From Actinomycetes bacterium (GTDB lineage Bacteria > Actinomycetota > Actinomycetes > Actinomycetales > Cellulomonadaceae), in contig JAEWYD010000268.1 in the NCBI GenBank assembly GCA_023462275.1, forward strand, positions 1-37,141: DNA of 37,141 bases, given 5' to 3'. Positions 6,856 through 21,878 of the stretch are shown one piece after another (position 1 is the first letter of the stretch; each line of letters begins with the position of its first letter). The notes under the pieces are model-generated. The model worked only from the letters and a program-made list of their open reading frames with translations. It had not been told where the DNA came from and made no database searches. The position numbers and the translations under genes were made by a program.

Positions 6856-6900
6856 GCCCGCGGAAGGCGGCTGACACAACGAGAAGTGGGAAGGAGACCC

Positions 6901-7422
6901 ATGGCGAGGTCGGACAAGGCCACCGCCGTCGCGGAGTTGAAGGATGCCTTCAACGATTCCGCGGCTGCTGTGCTGACCGAGTACCGCGGTCTCACCGTCA
7001 AGGACCTGAAGAATCTGCGCAGGTCCCTGGGTGAGGACGCCACCTACGCCATCGCGAAGAACACCCTCACCCCGATCCCCGCCCGCGAAGCGGGCCTCGA
7101 GGGCCTCGAGGAGCAACTCAGCGGGCCCACGGCGATCGCCTTCATCCGCGGTGACGTAGCCACCGTGGCGAAGGGGCTGCGGGACTTCGCGAAGGCCAAT
7201 CCGCTTCTGGTCATCAAGGGCGGCGTCATGGACGGGCGCGTGCTCGATGCCGATTCGGTCAAGAAGTTGGCCGATCTGGAGTCTCGCGAGGTTCTGCTCG
7301 CGAAGCTCGCCGGTGCGATGAAGGGCAACCTGGCCAAGGCTGCTGGTCTCTTCAACGCGCCACTCTCCGGGGCTGCCCGCGCCGTCGGCGCTCTCCGGGA
7401 CCAGAAGCAGTCGAACGAGTAA
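6901..7422 (+). CDS. rplJ: 50S ribosomal protein L10 (uL10)
   Basis: uL10 is the base of the stalk: its N-terminal domain binds 23S rRNA and L11, and its C-terminal helix carries L7/L12 dimers. It has 173 residues, normal length, with AAVLTEYRGLTVKDLK near the N-terminus and DFAKANPLLVIKGG in the middle. ATG 6901 follows GGAAGGAG; an upstream in-frame GTG at 6886 is rejected because it precedes that SD. Codon use includes AGG, GTA, TTG, CAA and AAT, which are scarce in rpoB onward, so this gene groups with the left part. It is followed by rplL after 24 bp. Confidence 0.97.
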   Translation: MARSDKATAVAELKDAFNDSAAAVLTEYRGLTVKDLKNLRRSLGEDATYAIAKNTLTPIPAREAGLEGLEEQLSGPTAIAFIRGDVATVAKGLRDFAKANPLLVIKGGVMDGRVLDADSVKKLADLESREVLLAKLAGAMKGNLAKAAGLFNAPLSGAARAVGALRDQKQSNE

Positions 7423-7446
7423 GAACGTAACGAAAGGACGCCCAAC

Positions 7447-7842
7447 ATGGCGAAGCTCAGCACTGACGAGCTCCTTGAGGCTTTCAAGGAGATGACCCTG
7501 ATCGAACTCAGCGAGTTCGTGAAGCTGTTCGAGGACACCTTCGGCGTGACCGCCGCTGCCCCCGTGGCCGTGGCCGCCGCGCCGGCCGCTGGCGGTGGCG
7601 ACGCCGCTGCCGCCGAGGAGGTGGAGGAGTCGTCCGAGGTGGACGTGATCCTCGACTCCGCCGGTGACAAGAAGATCCAGGTCATCAAGGAGGTGCGCGC
7701 GCTCACCAACCTCGGCCTGAAGGAGGCCAAGGACCTGGTGGACGGCGCTCCGAAGCCCGTTCTCGAGGGCGTCAACAAGGAGACCGCGGACAAGGCCAAG
7801 GCGCAGCTCGAGGGCGCCGGCGCCACCGTCACGCTCAAGTGA
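7447..7842 (+). CDS. rplL: 50S ribosomal protein L7/L12 (bL12)
   Basis: bL12 is the multicopy stalk protein that recruits EF-Tu and EF-G. It has 131 residues: the N-terminal dimerisation and L10-binding domain (1-33), an Ala/Pro/Gly hinge (about 37-54), an acidic linker EEVEESSEVD, and the factor-binding C-terminal domain with DKKIQVIKEVR and LGLKEAKDLVDGAPKPV. The first half uses codons like the genes to its left (GAA, CTT, ACT), while the last third uses more ACG, CTC and GCG like the genes to its right, so the compositional break may lie inside or just after it. SD GAAAGGA. Confidence 0.96.
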   Translation: MAKLSTDELLEAFKEMTLIELSEFVKLFEDTFGVTAAAPVAVAAAPAAGGGDAAAAEEVEESSEVDVILDSAGDKKIQVIKEVRALTNLGLKEAKDLVDGAPKPVLEGVNKETADKAKAQLEGAGATVTLK

Positions 7843-7891
7843 CTCCCGCGCCCTGACGGGCGCACCCGACGCCCAGGCGTCGTCGCACGGC

Positions 7892-7928
7892 ACGAGGCCC
7901 GCTCCCTGCACGAGGGGGCGGGCCTCGT
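7892..7928 (+). terminator. Hairpin terminator after rplL
   Basis: A 15-bp stem with one G·U pair joins 7892-7906 (ACGAGGCCCGCTCCC) to 7914-7928 over a seven-base loop. No U-tract follows. The remainder of 7843-8209 holds this hairpin, the rpoB promoter and its leader; no gene is seen. Confidence 0.65.
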
Positions 7929-8005
7929 CGCACGTGCGGGGAGCCGTGGGACGAGGCCGTTCAGGCCCGGACGTGCCGAGTGACGGGCGTCACGCCATCG
8001 GCGAG

Positions 8006-8034
8006 TGGACTTCCGCTGGCCGCTTGAGTACGCT
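8006..8034 (+). promoter_or_regulatory. Promoter for rpoBC
   Basis: TGGACT (8006-8011) and TACGCT (8029-8034) are spaced by 17 bases. A start near 8041 would leave an untranslated leader of about 170 bases before rpoB. Thus rpoBC appears to have its own promoter apart from rplJL. Confidence 0.65.
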
Positions 8035-8209
8035 AGCGCTTTGCGCTGGCTTGTGCCCGTACCCCTCATCCGCCTCTCGGTCCCGAGCGCTGCCCGGGTG
8101 CCGAACCGATCGCCATGGGCTCGTGGCGAACGGGTCGTCGCGAGGACGAGTGAGCAGGGTAGGCCACAACGCGGCGCGTGTGCACACGATCCGCAGGGAA
8201 GGACCCCTC

Positions 8210-11200
8210 TTGGCTGCCTCGCGCACCCCTTCTGCTCCGACTGCCGAAGCCATCGCTAACCGCACCGCATCCCGCCGCATCTCCTTCGCTCGTATCCACG
8301 AGCCCCTCGAGGTCCCGGACCTCCTGGGCCTGCAGACCGAGAGCTTCGACTGGCTCCTCGGCAACGCTGCGTGGCAGGAGAGGGTAGCCGCCGCTGCGGC
8401 CGCCGGCAGGCAGGACGTGCCGACGTCGTCCGGTCTGGAGGAGATCTTCGAGGAGATCTCCCCGATCGAGGACTTCGGCGGCAGCATGTCGCTCTCCTTC
8501 CGGGACCACCGCTTCGAGCCGCCGAAGTACACGCCCGAGGAATGCAAGGAGAAGGACTTCACCTACGCGGCGCCGCTGTTCGTCACCGCGGAGTTCGTCA
8601 ACTACACGACCGGTGAGATCAAGAGCCAGACGGTCTTCATGGGCGAGTTCCCGCTCATGACCGAGCGCGGCACCTTCATCATCAACGGCACGGAGCGCGT
8701 CGTCGTCAGCCAGCTCGTCCGGTCGCCCGGCGTCTACTTCGAGCGCGCGGCCGACAAGACGAGCGACAAGGACGTCTTCACGGCGCGGATCATCCCGTCG
8801 CGCGGCGCCTGGCTCGAGTTCGAGATCGACAAGCGCGACGCCGTCGGCGTGCGCGTCGACCGCAAGCGCAAGCAGTCGGTGACCGTCTTCCTCAAGGCGC
8901 TCGGCATGTCGGCCGAGCAGATCCGCGAGGAGTTCAAGGACTTCCCGGCCGTGCTTGAGACGCTCGAGAAGGACCACGTGCAGACCGAGGAGGAGGCCCT
9001 CCTCGACATCTACCGCAAGATCCGCCCGGGTGAGCCGCCGACGGTCGAGGCCGGTCGCGCGCTGCTCGAGAACTTCTACTTCAACCCCAAGCGCTACGAC
9101 CTGGCGAAGGTCGGCCGCTACAAGGCGAACAAGAAGCTCGGGCTCGAGTCCCCGCTGTCCGCGTCGGTGCTCACGGTGGAGGACGTCGTCGCGACGATCC
9201 GCTACATGGCCGCGCTGCACGCCGAGGTCGCGACCCTGCCGGGCCAGCGCAACGGCGAGGCGGTCGAGGTGCGCGTCGAGACCGACGACATCGACCACTT
9301 CGGCAACCGCCGCATCCGCGCCGTCGGCGAGCTGATCCAGAACCAGGTCCGCACGGGCCTGTCCCGGATGGAGCGCGTCGTCCGCGAGCGGATGACGACG
9401 CAGGACGTCGAGGCCATCACGCCGCAGACGCTGATCAACATCCGGCCCGTCGTGGCGAGCATCAAGGAGTTCTTCGGGACGTCCCAGCTCAGCCAGTTCA
9501 TGGACCAGAACAACCCGCTGGCCGGCCTGACGCACAAGCGGCGTCTGTCCGCCCTGGGCCCGGGCGGTCTGTCGCGCGACCGCGCCGGCATGGAGGTCCG
9601 CGACGTCCACGCGTCGCACTACGGCCGCATGTGCCCGATCGAGACCCCTGAAGGCCCGAACATCGGCCTCATCGGCTCGCTCGCGACGTACGGCCGCATC
9701 AACCCGTTCGGCTTCGTCGAGACGCCGTACCGCCGGGTCGAGAAGGGCCGGGTGACGGACGACGTCCACTACCTGACCGCCGACGACGAGGACCGCTACG
9801 TCATCGCGCAGGCGAACGCGCCGCTGACGGAGAAGGGCTTCTTCGCCGAGGACCGCGTGCTGGTCCGCACCAAGGGCGGCGAGGTCGAGATCGTCCCGGG
9901 CGACCAGGTCGACTACATGGACGTCTCGCCGCGGCAGATGGTCTCCGTCGCGACCGCGATGATCCCGTTCCTCGAGCACGACGACGCGAACCGTGCCCTC
10001 ATGGGCGCCAACATGCAGCGCCAGGCGGTCCCGCTGGTCCGCTCCGAGGCGCCGCTCGTCGGCACCGGCATGGAGCGTCGTGCGGCCGTCGACGCCGGTG
10101 ACGTCATCGTTGCGAACAAGCCGGGCGTCGTCACGGAGGTGTCGGCCGACCTCATCGTCGTCAGCAACGACGACGGCACGACGAGCTCGTACCGCGCCGC
10201 GAAGTTCCGCCGCTCCAACCAGGGCACCTCCTACAACCAGCGCGTGCTGGTCGACGAGGGCGCCCGCGTCGAGGTGGGCTCCGTCCTCGCGGACGGTCCG
10301 GCCACCGACGGCGGCGAGCTCGCCCTCGGCCGCAACCTCCTCGTGGCGTTCATGTCGTGGGAGGGCCACAACTACGAGGACGCGATCATCCTGAGCCAGC
10401 GTCTCGTGCAGGACGACGTCCTCTCCTCGATCCACATCGAGGAGCACGAGGTCGACGCCCGCGACACGAAGCTCGGCCCGGAGGAGATCACGCGGGACAT
10501 CCCGAACGTCTCCGAGGACGTCCTGGCCGACCTCGACGAGCGCGGCATCGTCCGCATCGGTGCCGAGGTCAACGCCGGCGACATCCTGGTCGGCAAGGTC
10601 ACGCCCAAGGGCGAGACCGAGCTCACCCCGGAGGAGCGCCTGCTGCGCGCGATCTTCGGCGAGAAGGCGCGCGAGGTCCGCGACACGTCGCTCAAGGTCC
10701 CGCACGGCGAGTCCGGCACGGTCATCGAGGTGCGCACGTTCAACCGCGAGGACGGCGACGAGCTGCCCGCCGGCGTGAACGAGCTGGTTCGGGTGTACAT
10801 CGCCCAGCGCCGCAAGATCACCGACGGCGACAAGCTGGCCGGTCGTCACGGCAACAAGGGCGTCATCTCGAAGATCCTCCCGGTCGAGGACATGCCGTTC
10901 CTGCCGGACGGCACCGCGGTGGACATCGTCCTCAACCCCCTCGGCGTGCCGGGCCGCATGAACGTCGGCCAGGTGCTCGAGACCCACCTCGGGTGGGTGG
11001 CCAAGCAGGGCTGGGACGTGGCCGAGGTCGAGCCGGGCGCCGAGTGGCTGCAGAACCTGCCGGAGATCGCCCGCTCGAGCGAGCCGGGCACCCCGGTCGC
11101 CACGCCGGTGTTCGACGGCGTGCCGGAGGACGTCCTGACGGGCCTCCTCGGGGTCACGCACCCGAACGCCGACGGCGACCGCATGGTGGCCGCGAACGGC

Positions 11201-11716
11201 AAGGCCCACCTCTTCGACGGCCGCTCCGGCGAGCCGTTCCCGGAGGCCGTGGCCGTCGGCTACATGTACATCCTCAAGCTCCACCACCTGGTCGACGACA
11301 AGATCCACGCCCGCTCGACCGGTCCGTACTCGATGATCACGCAGCAGCCGCTGGGCGGTAAGGCCCAGTTCGGTGGCCAGCGCTTCGGCGAGATGGAGGT
11401 GTGGGCGCTCGAGGCGTACGGCGCCGCGTACACCCTCCAGGAGCTGCTCACGATCAAGTCCGACGACGTCCCCGGCCGCGTGAAGGTCTACGAGGCGATC
11501 GTCAAGGGCGAGAACATCCCCGACTCGGGAATCCCGGAGTCGTTCAAGGTGCTCCTCAAGGAGATGCAGTCGCTGTGCCTGAACGTGGAGGTCCTGTCCT
11601 CCGACGGCATGGCGATCGACATGAAGGAGTCCGACGACGAGGTGTACCGCGCGGCCGAGGAGCTCGGCATCGACCTGTCCCGTCGCCCGAACGCCTCGAG
11701 CATCGAGGAGATCTGA
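8210..11716 (+). CDS. rpoB: RNA polymerase subunit beta
   Basis: RpoB forms half of the catalytic cleft and the rifampicin pocket. TTG at 8210 is chosen: GGGAAGGA lies just upstream, and the product (1168 residues) then begins MAASRTPSAP, as actinobacterial RpoB does. An in-frame GTG at 7934 would translate the promoter and leader. The rifampicin region starts near T424; D432, H442 and S447, equivalent to E. coli 516, 526 and 531, are wild-type, so no classic resistance change is seen. Late motifs such as GRHGNKGVISK and the C-terminal GGKAQFGGQRFGEMEVWALE are intact. Glu is almost always GAG and Thr often ACG, unlike genes left of it. Confidence 0.98.
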   Translation: MAASRTPSAPTAEAIANRTASRRISFARIHEPLEVPDLLGLQTESFDWLLGNAAWQERVAAAAAAGRQDVPTSSGLEEIFEEISPIEDFGGSMSLSFRDHRFEPPKYTPEECKEKDFTYAAPLFVTAEFVNYTTGEIKSQTVFMGEFPLMTERGTFIINGTERVVVSQLVRSPGVYFERAADKTSDKDVFTARIIPSRGAWLEFEIDKRDAVGVRVDRKRKQSVTVFLKALGMSAEQIREEFKDFPAVLETLEKDHVQTEEEALLDIYRKIRPGEPPTVEAGRALLENFYFNPKRYDLAKVGRYKANKKLGLESPLSASVLTVEDVVATIRYMAALHAEVATLPGQRNGEAVEVRVETDDIDHFGNRRIRAVGELIQNQVRTGLSRMERVVRERMTTQDVEAITPQTLINIRPVVASIKEFFGTSQLSQFMDQNNPLAGLTHKRRLSALGPGGLSRDRAGMEVRDVHASHYGRMCPIETPEGPNIGLIGSLATYGRINPFGFVETPYRRVEKGRVTDDVHYLTADDEDRYVIAQANAPLTEKGFFAEDRVLVRTKGGEVEIVPGDQVDYMDVSPRQMVSVATAMIPFLEHDDANRALMGANMQRQAVPLVRSEAPLVGTGMERRAAVDAGDVIVANKPGVVTEVSADLIVVSNDDGTTSSYRAAKFRRSNQGTSYNQRVLVDEGARVEVGSVLADGPATDGGELALGRNLLVAFMSWEGHNYEDAIILSQRLVQDDVLSSIHIEEHEVDARDTKLGPEEITRDIPNVSEDVLADLDERGIVRIGAEVNAGDILVGKVTPKGETELTPEERLLRAIFGEKAREVRDTSLKVPHGESGTVIEVRTFNREDGDELPAGVNELVRVYIAQRRKITDGDKLAGRHGNKGVISKILPVEDMPFLPDGTAVDIVLNPLGVPGRMNVGQVLETHLGWVAKQGWDVAEVEPGAEWLQNLPEIARSSEPGTPVATPVFDGVPEDVLTGLLGVTHPNADGDRMVAANGKAHLFDGRSGEPFPEAVAVGYMYILKLHHLVDDKIHARSTGPYSMITQQPLGGKAQFGGQRFGEMEVWALEAYGAAYTLQELLTIKSDDVPGRVKVYEAIVKGENIPDSGIPESFKVLLKEMQSLCLNVEVLSSDGMAIDMKESDDEVYRAAEELGIDLSRRPNASSIEEI

Positions 11717-11729
11717 CCTCGCAGGCCCC

Positions 11730-11751
11730 GGGCCGACCGCACGGTCGGCCC
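11730..11751 (+). other. Hairpin in the rpoB–rpoC gap
   Basis: GGGCCGACC (11730-11738) and GGTCGGCCC (11743-11751) form a perfect 9-bp stem over GCAC. The gap is only 97 bases and rpoC has no evident promoter, so this is more likely an mRNA processing, stability or partial-termination element than a true end. Confidence 0.55.
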
Positions 11752-11813
11752 GCGGGCCAGCCTCCGGCCGTCACCGGCCAACGGTGAACACCAGACGAAG
11801 GAAGTAGGACACC

Positions 11814-15689
<3,876 letters not shown>

Positions 15690-15697
15690 CCAGCTGC

Positions 15698-15724
15698 GCC
15701 CGGGCGGCTCGCCGCCGCCCGGGC
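15698..15724 (+). terminator. First hairpin after rpoC
   Basis: GCCCGGGCGGC (15698-15708) and GCCGCCCGGGC (15714-15724) form a perfect 11-bp stem with a five-base loop, nine bases after the rpoC stop. No U-tract. Confidence 0.7.
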
Positions 15725-15780
15725 GTCCGGCCACGGCGCCGCCCTTGCCCCGGACTGGTCGGGCGGGCGCCGCGCGCGAC

Positions 15781-15812
15781 AGAGGGGCCCACCGGTGACG
15801 GTGGGCCCCTCT
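15781..15812 (+). terminator. Second hairpin after rpoC
   Basis: A perfect 14-bp stem joins 15781-15794 (AGAGGGGCCCACCG) to 15799-15812 over a GTGA loop. Together with the preceding hairpin it probably ends the rpoBC transcript. The 532-bp gap to rpsL holds only these hairpins, a promoter and a leader. Confidence 0.8.
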
Positions 15813-15913
15813 CGTGCGTCCGCGGCCGGCCGGTGCGGGGGAACATCCGAGCGCCCCACGGCGTTGGGACCGGCGACCGTGGCGTGGCGTCCGTGACGAT
15901 CGCGGCGACCGCT

Positions 15914-15943
15914 TTGACGGTCCTGAAGGCCAGCAGGTAACGT
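15914..15943 (+). promoter_or_regulatory. Promoter for the str operon
   Basis: TTGACG (15914-15919) and TAACGT (15938-15943) are 18 bases apart, one of the clearest SigA-like promoters in the window. A start near 15950 gives an untranslated leader of about 270 bases before rpsL. Confidence 0.7.
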
Positions 15944-16106
15944 AAGTCCCCGTGCCCGCGCCGTCGGGCCCTCGCGCGTGCTCGGCGTCCGCCGAACGTC
16001 CTCGCAGACGTTCCCCGGGCGAGGGCGCCGGGTGGTGAGCCACCTACCGCGCGGTCCCAACCGACCAGATGATGATGCTGGCGGTGGGCGCCGCGCCCAG
16101 GTGGGT

Positions 16107-16131
16107 CGACACACCCGGGTGCGGGGGTCGG
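16107..16131 (+). promoter_or_regulatory. Conserved leader motif upstream of rpsL
   Basis: CGACAC is followed by a CCCG/CGGG stem closing the four-base loop GGTG, then GGTCGG. The same 25-base block with two substitutions occurs upstream of rpsJ at 20837-20861. The motif lies about 90 bases before the rpsL start, inside the transcribed leader. I cannot assign a ligand; a ribosomal protein or a shared processing factor is possible. Confidence 0.55.
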
Positions 16132-16221
16132 TGAGGGACGAAAGATCCACGGTCCGCGTGCGGACCGCATCACCGGGCGGAGCCCGGTGCGACCATACGA
16201 CCAGCAGAAGACGGAGACGTA

Positions 16222-16596
16222 GTGCCTACGATCCAGCAGCTCGTGCGGAAGGGACGGACGTCCAAGGTGACGTCGTCCAAGACGCCGGCCCTCAAGGGCA
16301 GCCCTCAGCGCCGCGGTGTGTGCACCCGCGTCTACACGACCACGCCGAAGAAGCCGAACTCCGCCCTCCGCAAGGTCGCGCGCGTGAAGCTGTCCAGCCA
16401 GATCGAGGTCACGGCCTACATCCCCGGTGTCGGCCACAACCTGCAGGAGCACTCGATCGTGCTCGTCCGCGGCGGTCGTGTGAAGGACCTCCCCGGCGTG
16501 CGCTACAAGATCGTGCGCGGCGCCCTCGACACCCAGGGCGTGAAGAACCGCAAGCAGGCGCGCAGCCGCTACGGCGCGAAGAAGGAGAAGGCCTGA
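16222..16596 (+). CDS. rpsL: 30S ribosomal protein S12 (uS12)
   Basis: uS12 sits at the decoding centre and affects tRNA selection. It has 124 residues, starting at GTG 16222 after GGAG. The streptomycin-sensitivity residues K43 (TPKKPNSALRK) and K88 (RVKDLPGVRY) are both lysine, so no classic resistance change is present; P91 follows. It is the first gene of the str operon, and its stop overlaps the rpsG start as TGATG, implying translational coupling. Confidence 0.98.
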   Translation: MPTIQQLVRKGRTSKVTSSKTPALKGSPQRRGVCTRVYTTTPKKPNSALRKVARVKLSSQIEVTAYIPGVGHNLQEHSIVLVRGGRVKDLPGVRYKIVRGALDTQGVKNRKQARSRYGAKKEKA

Positions 16597-17066
16597 TGCC
16601 TCGTAAGGGTCCGGCCCCGAAGCGGCCGCTCATCACCGACCCGGTCTACGGGTCCCCGCTGGTCACCCAGCTCATCAACAAGGTCCTGCTGGACGGCAAG
16701 CGGTCCGTCGCCGAGGCGATCGTGTACGGGGCCCTCGAAGGCGCCCGCGAGAAGACCGGCACCGACCCCGTCGTCATCCTCAAGCGCGCGCTCGACAACG
16801 TGCGCCCCGCGCTCGAGGTCCGCTCCCGCCGCGTCGGTGGCGCGACGTACCAGGTCCCGGTCGAGGTCCGGCCCGTGCGCGCGACGACGCTCGCGCTCCG
16901 CTGGCTGGTCGACTTCTCCCGCGCTCGCCGCGAGAAGACGATGACCGAGCGCCTCATGAACGAGATCCTCGACGCCTCCAACGGCCTGGGTGCCGCGGTG
17001 AAGCGTCGCGAGGACATGCACAAGATGGCCGAGTCGAACCGGGCCTTCGCTCACTACCGCTGGTGA
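16596..17066 (+). CDS. rpsG: 30S ribosomal protein S7 (uS7)
   Basis: uS7 organises the 3' major domain of 16S rRNA and lines the E-site; in E. coli it represses the str operon. It has 156 residues from ATG 16596, starting MPRKGPAPKRPL, with KTGTDPVVILKRALDNVRP and the C-terminal MAESNRAFAHYRW. The frame is open upstream to 15978, but that stretch is the promoter and leader and overlaps rpsL, so it is not coding. The rpsG–fusA gap is 50 bp. Confidence 0.98.
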   Translation: MPRKGPAPKRPLITDPVYGSPLVTQLINKVLLDGKRSVAEAIVYGALEGAREKTGTDPVVILKRALDNVRPALEVRSRRVGGATYQVPVEVRPVRATTLALRWLVDFSRARREKTMTERLMNEILDASNGLGAAVKRREDMHKMAESNRAFAHYRW

Positions 17067-17116
17067 CAGCGGCGGCCTGACGGCGCGCCCCCGACCTCCC
17101 CAAGAAGGGCTTCACT

Positions 17117-19219
<2,103 letters not shown>

Positions 19220-19339
19220 TCCCACAGGTCGAACCCATCAGTACCGTCACCACTCAACCTGTAGCGACCCGCACGCCCCGCAGGGGTCACCCGGCACCTG
19301 CAAAGATGCGACAACTACCCGAGTCCGAGGAGGACACCC

Positions 19340-20530
<1,191 letters not shown>

Positions 20531-20536
20531 CGTCGC

Positions 20537-20569
20537 GCAGGGCCCGGGCTCTACGAGCCCGGGCCCTGC
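20537..20569 (+). terminator. Terminator after tuf
   Basis: A perfect 15-bp stem joins 20537-20551 (GCAGGGCCCGGGCTC) to 20555-20569 over a TAC loop. No U-tract. It lies six bases after the tuf stop. Confidence 0.85.
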
Positions 20570-20617
20570 CGTGTCGACCCTTCGACGGGGCACGCGGTCC
20601 TTCCAGGCACCGGTTCA

Positions 20618-20641
20618 GCACGGCGTCGACCGACGCCGTGC
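20618..20641 (+). terminator. Second hairpin after tuf
   Basis: GCACGGCGTC (20618-20627) pairs perfectly with GACGCCGTGC (20632-20641) over GACC. As after rpoC, two GC hairpins stand in tandem. It lies directly upstream of the rpsJ promoter region. Confidence 0.55.
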
Positions 20642-20648
20642 CCCGCGT

Positions 20649-20683
20649 TTGGAGTTGACCGCATCCGTCTGGCACACTGTTCC
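20649..20683 (+). promoter_or_regulatory. Promoter region for the S10 operon
   Basis: Two registers are possible: TTGGAG (20649-20654) with CACACT (20673-20678), spacing 18; or TTGACC (20655-20660) with TGTTCC (20678-20683), spacing 17. Either gives a leader of roughly 205-215 bases before rpsJ. Confidence 0.5.
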
Positions 20684-20820
20684 GGTTGCCCGGGATCCCG
20701 GACGCCCCTTGTTGCGCGTTCGTGCCCTACGGAGCACATGACAGACGTTGCGGACCATGCGCCTTCGGGTGCGGTCCACACAGCCACCAACGACCTCGCA
20801 CCTCCGGTGCGCAGCGCGAA

Positions 20821-20861
20821 GGTGTGTCGCCAAGAGCGACACGCCCGAGTGCGGGGGTCGG
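20821..20861 (+). promoter_or_regulatory. Structured leader motif upstream of rpsJ
   Basis: GGTGTGTCGC (20821-20830) pairs with GCGACACGCC (20836-20845) through one G·U. Overlapping it, 20837-20861 repeats the rpsL-leader block: CGACAC, a CCCG/CGGG stem with loop AGTG, then GGTCGG. The two stems share bases 20844-20845, so they may compete. It lies 36 bases before the rpsJ ATG, whose own SD (GAGAGAGAG) is weak and distant, so the motif may influence translation start. Confidence 0.55.
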
Positions 20862-20897
20862 CAGACAGCGGTTCGAGAGAGAGAGTCAGACGACGCC

Positions 20898-21206
20898 ATG
20901 GCGGGACAGAAGATCCGCATCCGGCTCAAGTCCTACGACCACGAGGTCATCGACAGCTCGGCGCGCAAGATCGTCGACACGGTGACGCGCGCAGGCGCGA
21001 CGGTCGTTGGTCCGGTGCCCTTGCCGACCGAGAAGAACGTGTTCGTCGTCATCCGGTCGCCGCACAAGTACAAGGACAGCCGCGAGCACTTCGAGATGCG
21101 CACGCACAAGCGCCTGATCGACATCATCGACCCCACGCCGAAGGCGGTGGACTCGCTCATGCGACTCGACCTGCCGGCGGACGTGAACATCGAGATCAAG
21201 CTCTGA
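20898..21206 (+). CDS. rpsJ: 30S ribosomal protein S10 (uS10)
   Basis: uS10 is a head protein of the 30S subunit and also serves as NusE in antitermination with NusB. It has 102 residues from ATG 20898 (MAGQKIRIRLKSYDHEVID), the standard length. The frame is open to 20748, but the extra residues would come from the conserved leader and match no S10. It heads the long S10-spc run and is followed by rplC after eight bases. Confidence 0.98.
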   Translation: MAGQKIRIRLKSYDHEVIDSSARKIVDTVTRAGATVVGPVPLPTEKNVFVVIRSPHKYKDSREHFEMRTHKRLIDIIDPTPKAVDSLMRLDLPADVNIEIKL

Positions 21207-21214
21207 GGACCACG

Positions 21215-21877
21215 ATGACGACGCTTCCGCAGAATGCCCGGCCGGTCACGGCCGTGCTGAGCACCAAGCTCGGGATGACCCAGGTGTGGGACGAGTCGGG
21301 CCGACTGGTCCCGATCACCGTCCTGCAGGTCGGCACCAACGTGGTGACCCAGGTCCGCTCCGAGCAGATCGACGGCTACTCCGCCGTCCAGCTGGCCCAC
21401 GGCCAGATCGACCCGCGCAAGGTCACGCAGCCCCTGAAGGGCCACTTCGAGAAGGCCGGCGTCACGCCGCGACGGCACGTCGCGGAGATCCGGACGCCGG
21501 ACGCCGCGGAGTACACCCTCGGCCAGGAGATCACCGCTGAGGCGTTCACCGCCGGTCAGCGCGTCGACGTGATCGGCACGACGAAGGGCAAGGGCTTCGC
21601 CGGTGTCATGAAGCGCCACGGCTTCAAGGGCGTGAGCGCGTCCCACGGTGCGCACCGCAACCACCGCAAGCCCGGTTCGATCGGCGCGGCGTCCACGCCG
21701 TCGCGGGTCTTCAAGGGCCTGCGCATGGCCGGTCGCATGGGCCACGTGACCCAGACCACCCAGAACCTGACCGTCCACGCGGTCGACGCCGAGAGGGGGC
21801 TGCTGCTCGTCAAGGGCGCGGTTCCCGGCCCCAAGGGCGGCGTCGTCGTCGTGCGCTCTGCCGTGAAGGGGGCGTGA
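21215..21877 (+). CDS. rplC: 50S ribosomal protein L3 (uL3)
   Basis: uL3 initiates 50S assembly and reaches the peptidyl transferase centre. It has 220 residues from ATG 21215 (SD GAGGA). The LSTKLGMTQVWDESG start and the central KGKGFAGVMKRHGFKG loop that extends into the ribosome core are intact. The same frame is open back to 20738 through rpsJ, which is a high-GC artefact. It ends one base before rplD. Confidence 0.98.
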   Translation: MTTLPQNARPVTAVLSTKLGMTQVWDESGRLVPITVLQVGTNVVTQVRSEQIDGYSAVQLAHGQIDPRKVTQPLKGHFEKAGVTPRRHVAEIRTPDAAEYTLGQEITAEAFTAGQRVDVIGTTKGKGFAGVMKRHGFKGVSASHGAHRNHRKPGSIGAASTPSRVFKGLRMAGRMGHVTQTTQNLTVHAVDAERGLLLVKGAVPGPKGGVVVVRSAVKGA

Positions 21878-21878
21878 C

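Noticed and set aside
7934..8209. N-terminal extension of rpoB to an in-frame GTG at 7934
   Set aside because: It would translate the promoter and leader; the TTG at 8210 has an SD and fits family length.
7843..8209. Mobile element or attachment site at the compositional junction
   Set aside because: No transposase, integrase, target duplication or tRNA is visible; the gap holds only a hairpin, promoter and leader.
15978..16595. An open frame extending rpsG upstream through rpsL and its leader
   Set aside because: It overlaps the whole of rpsL and lacks any S7-like sequence before MPRKGPAPK.
20738..20897. Possible upstream peptides or extensions of rpsJ and rplC beginning at 20738 and 20748
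   Set aside because: Both run through the leader motif with no SD and have composition of unconstrained high-GC DNA. A regulatory short peptide is not excluded but not supported.
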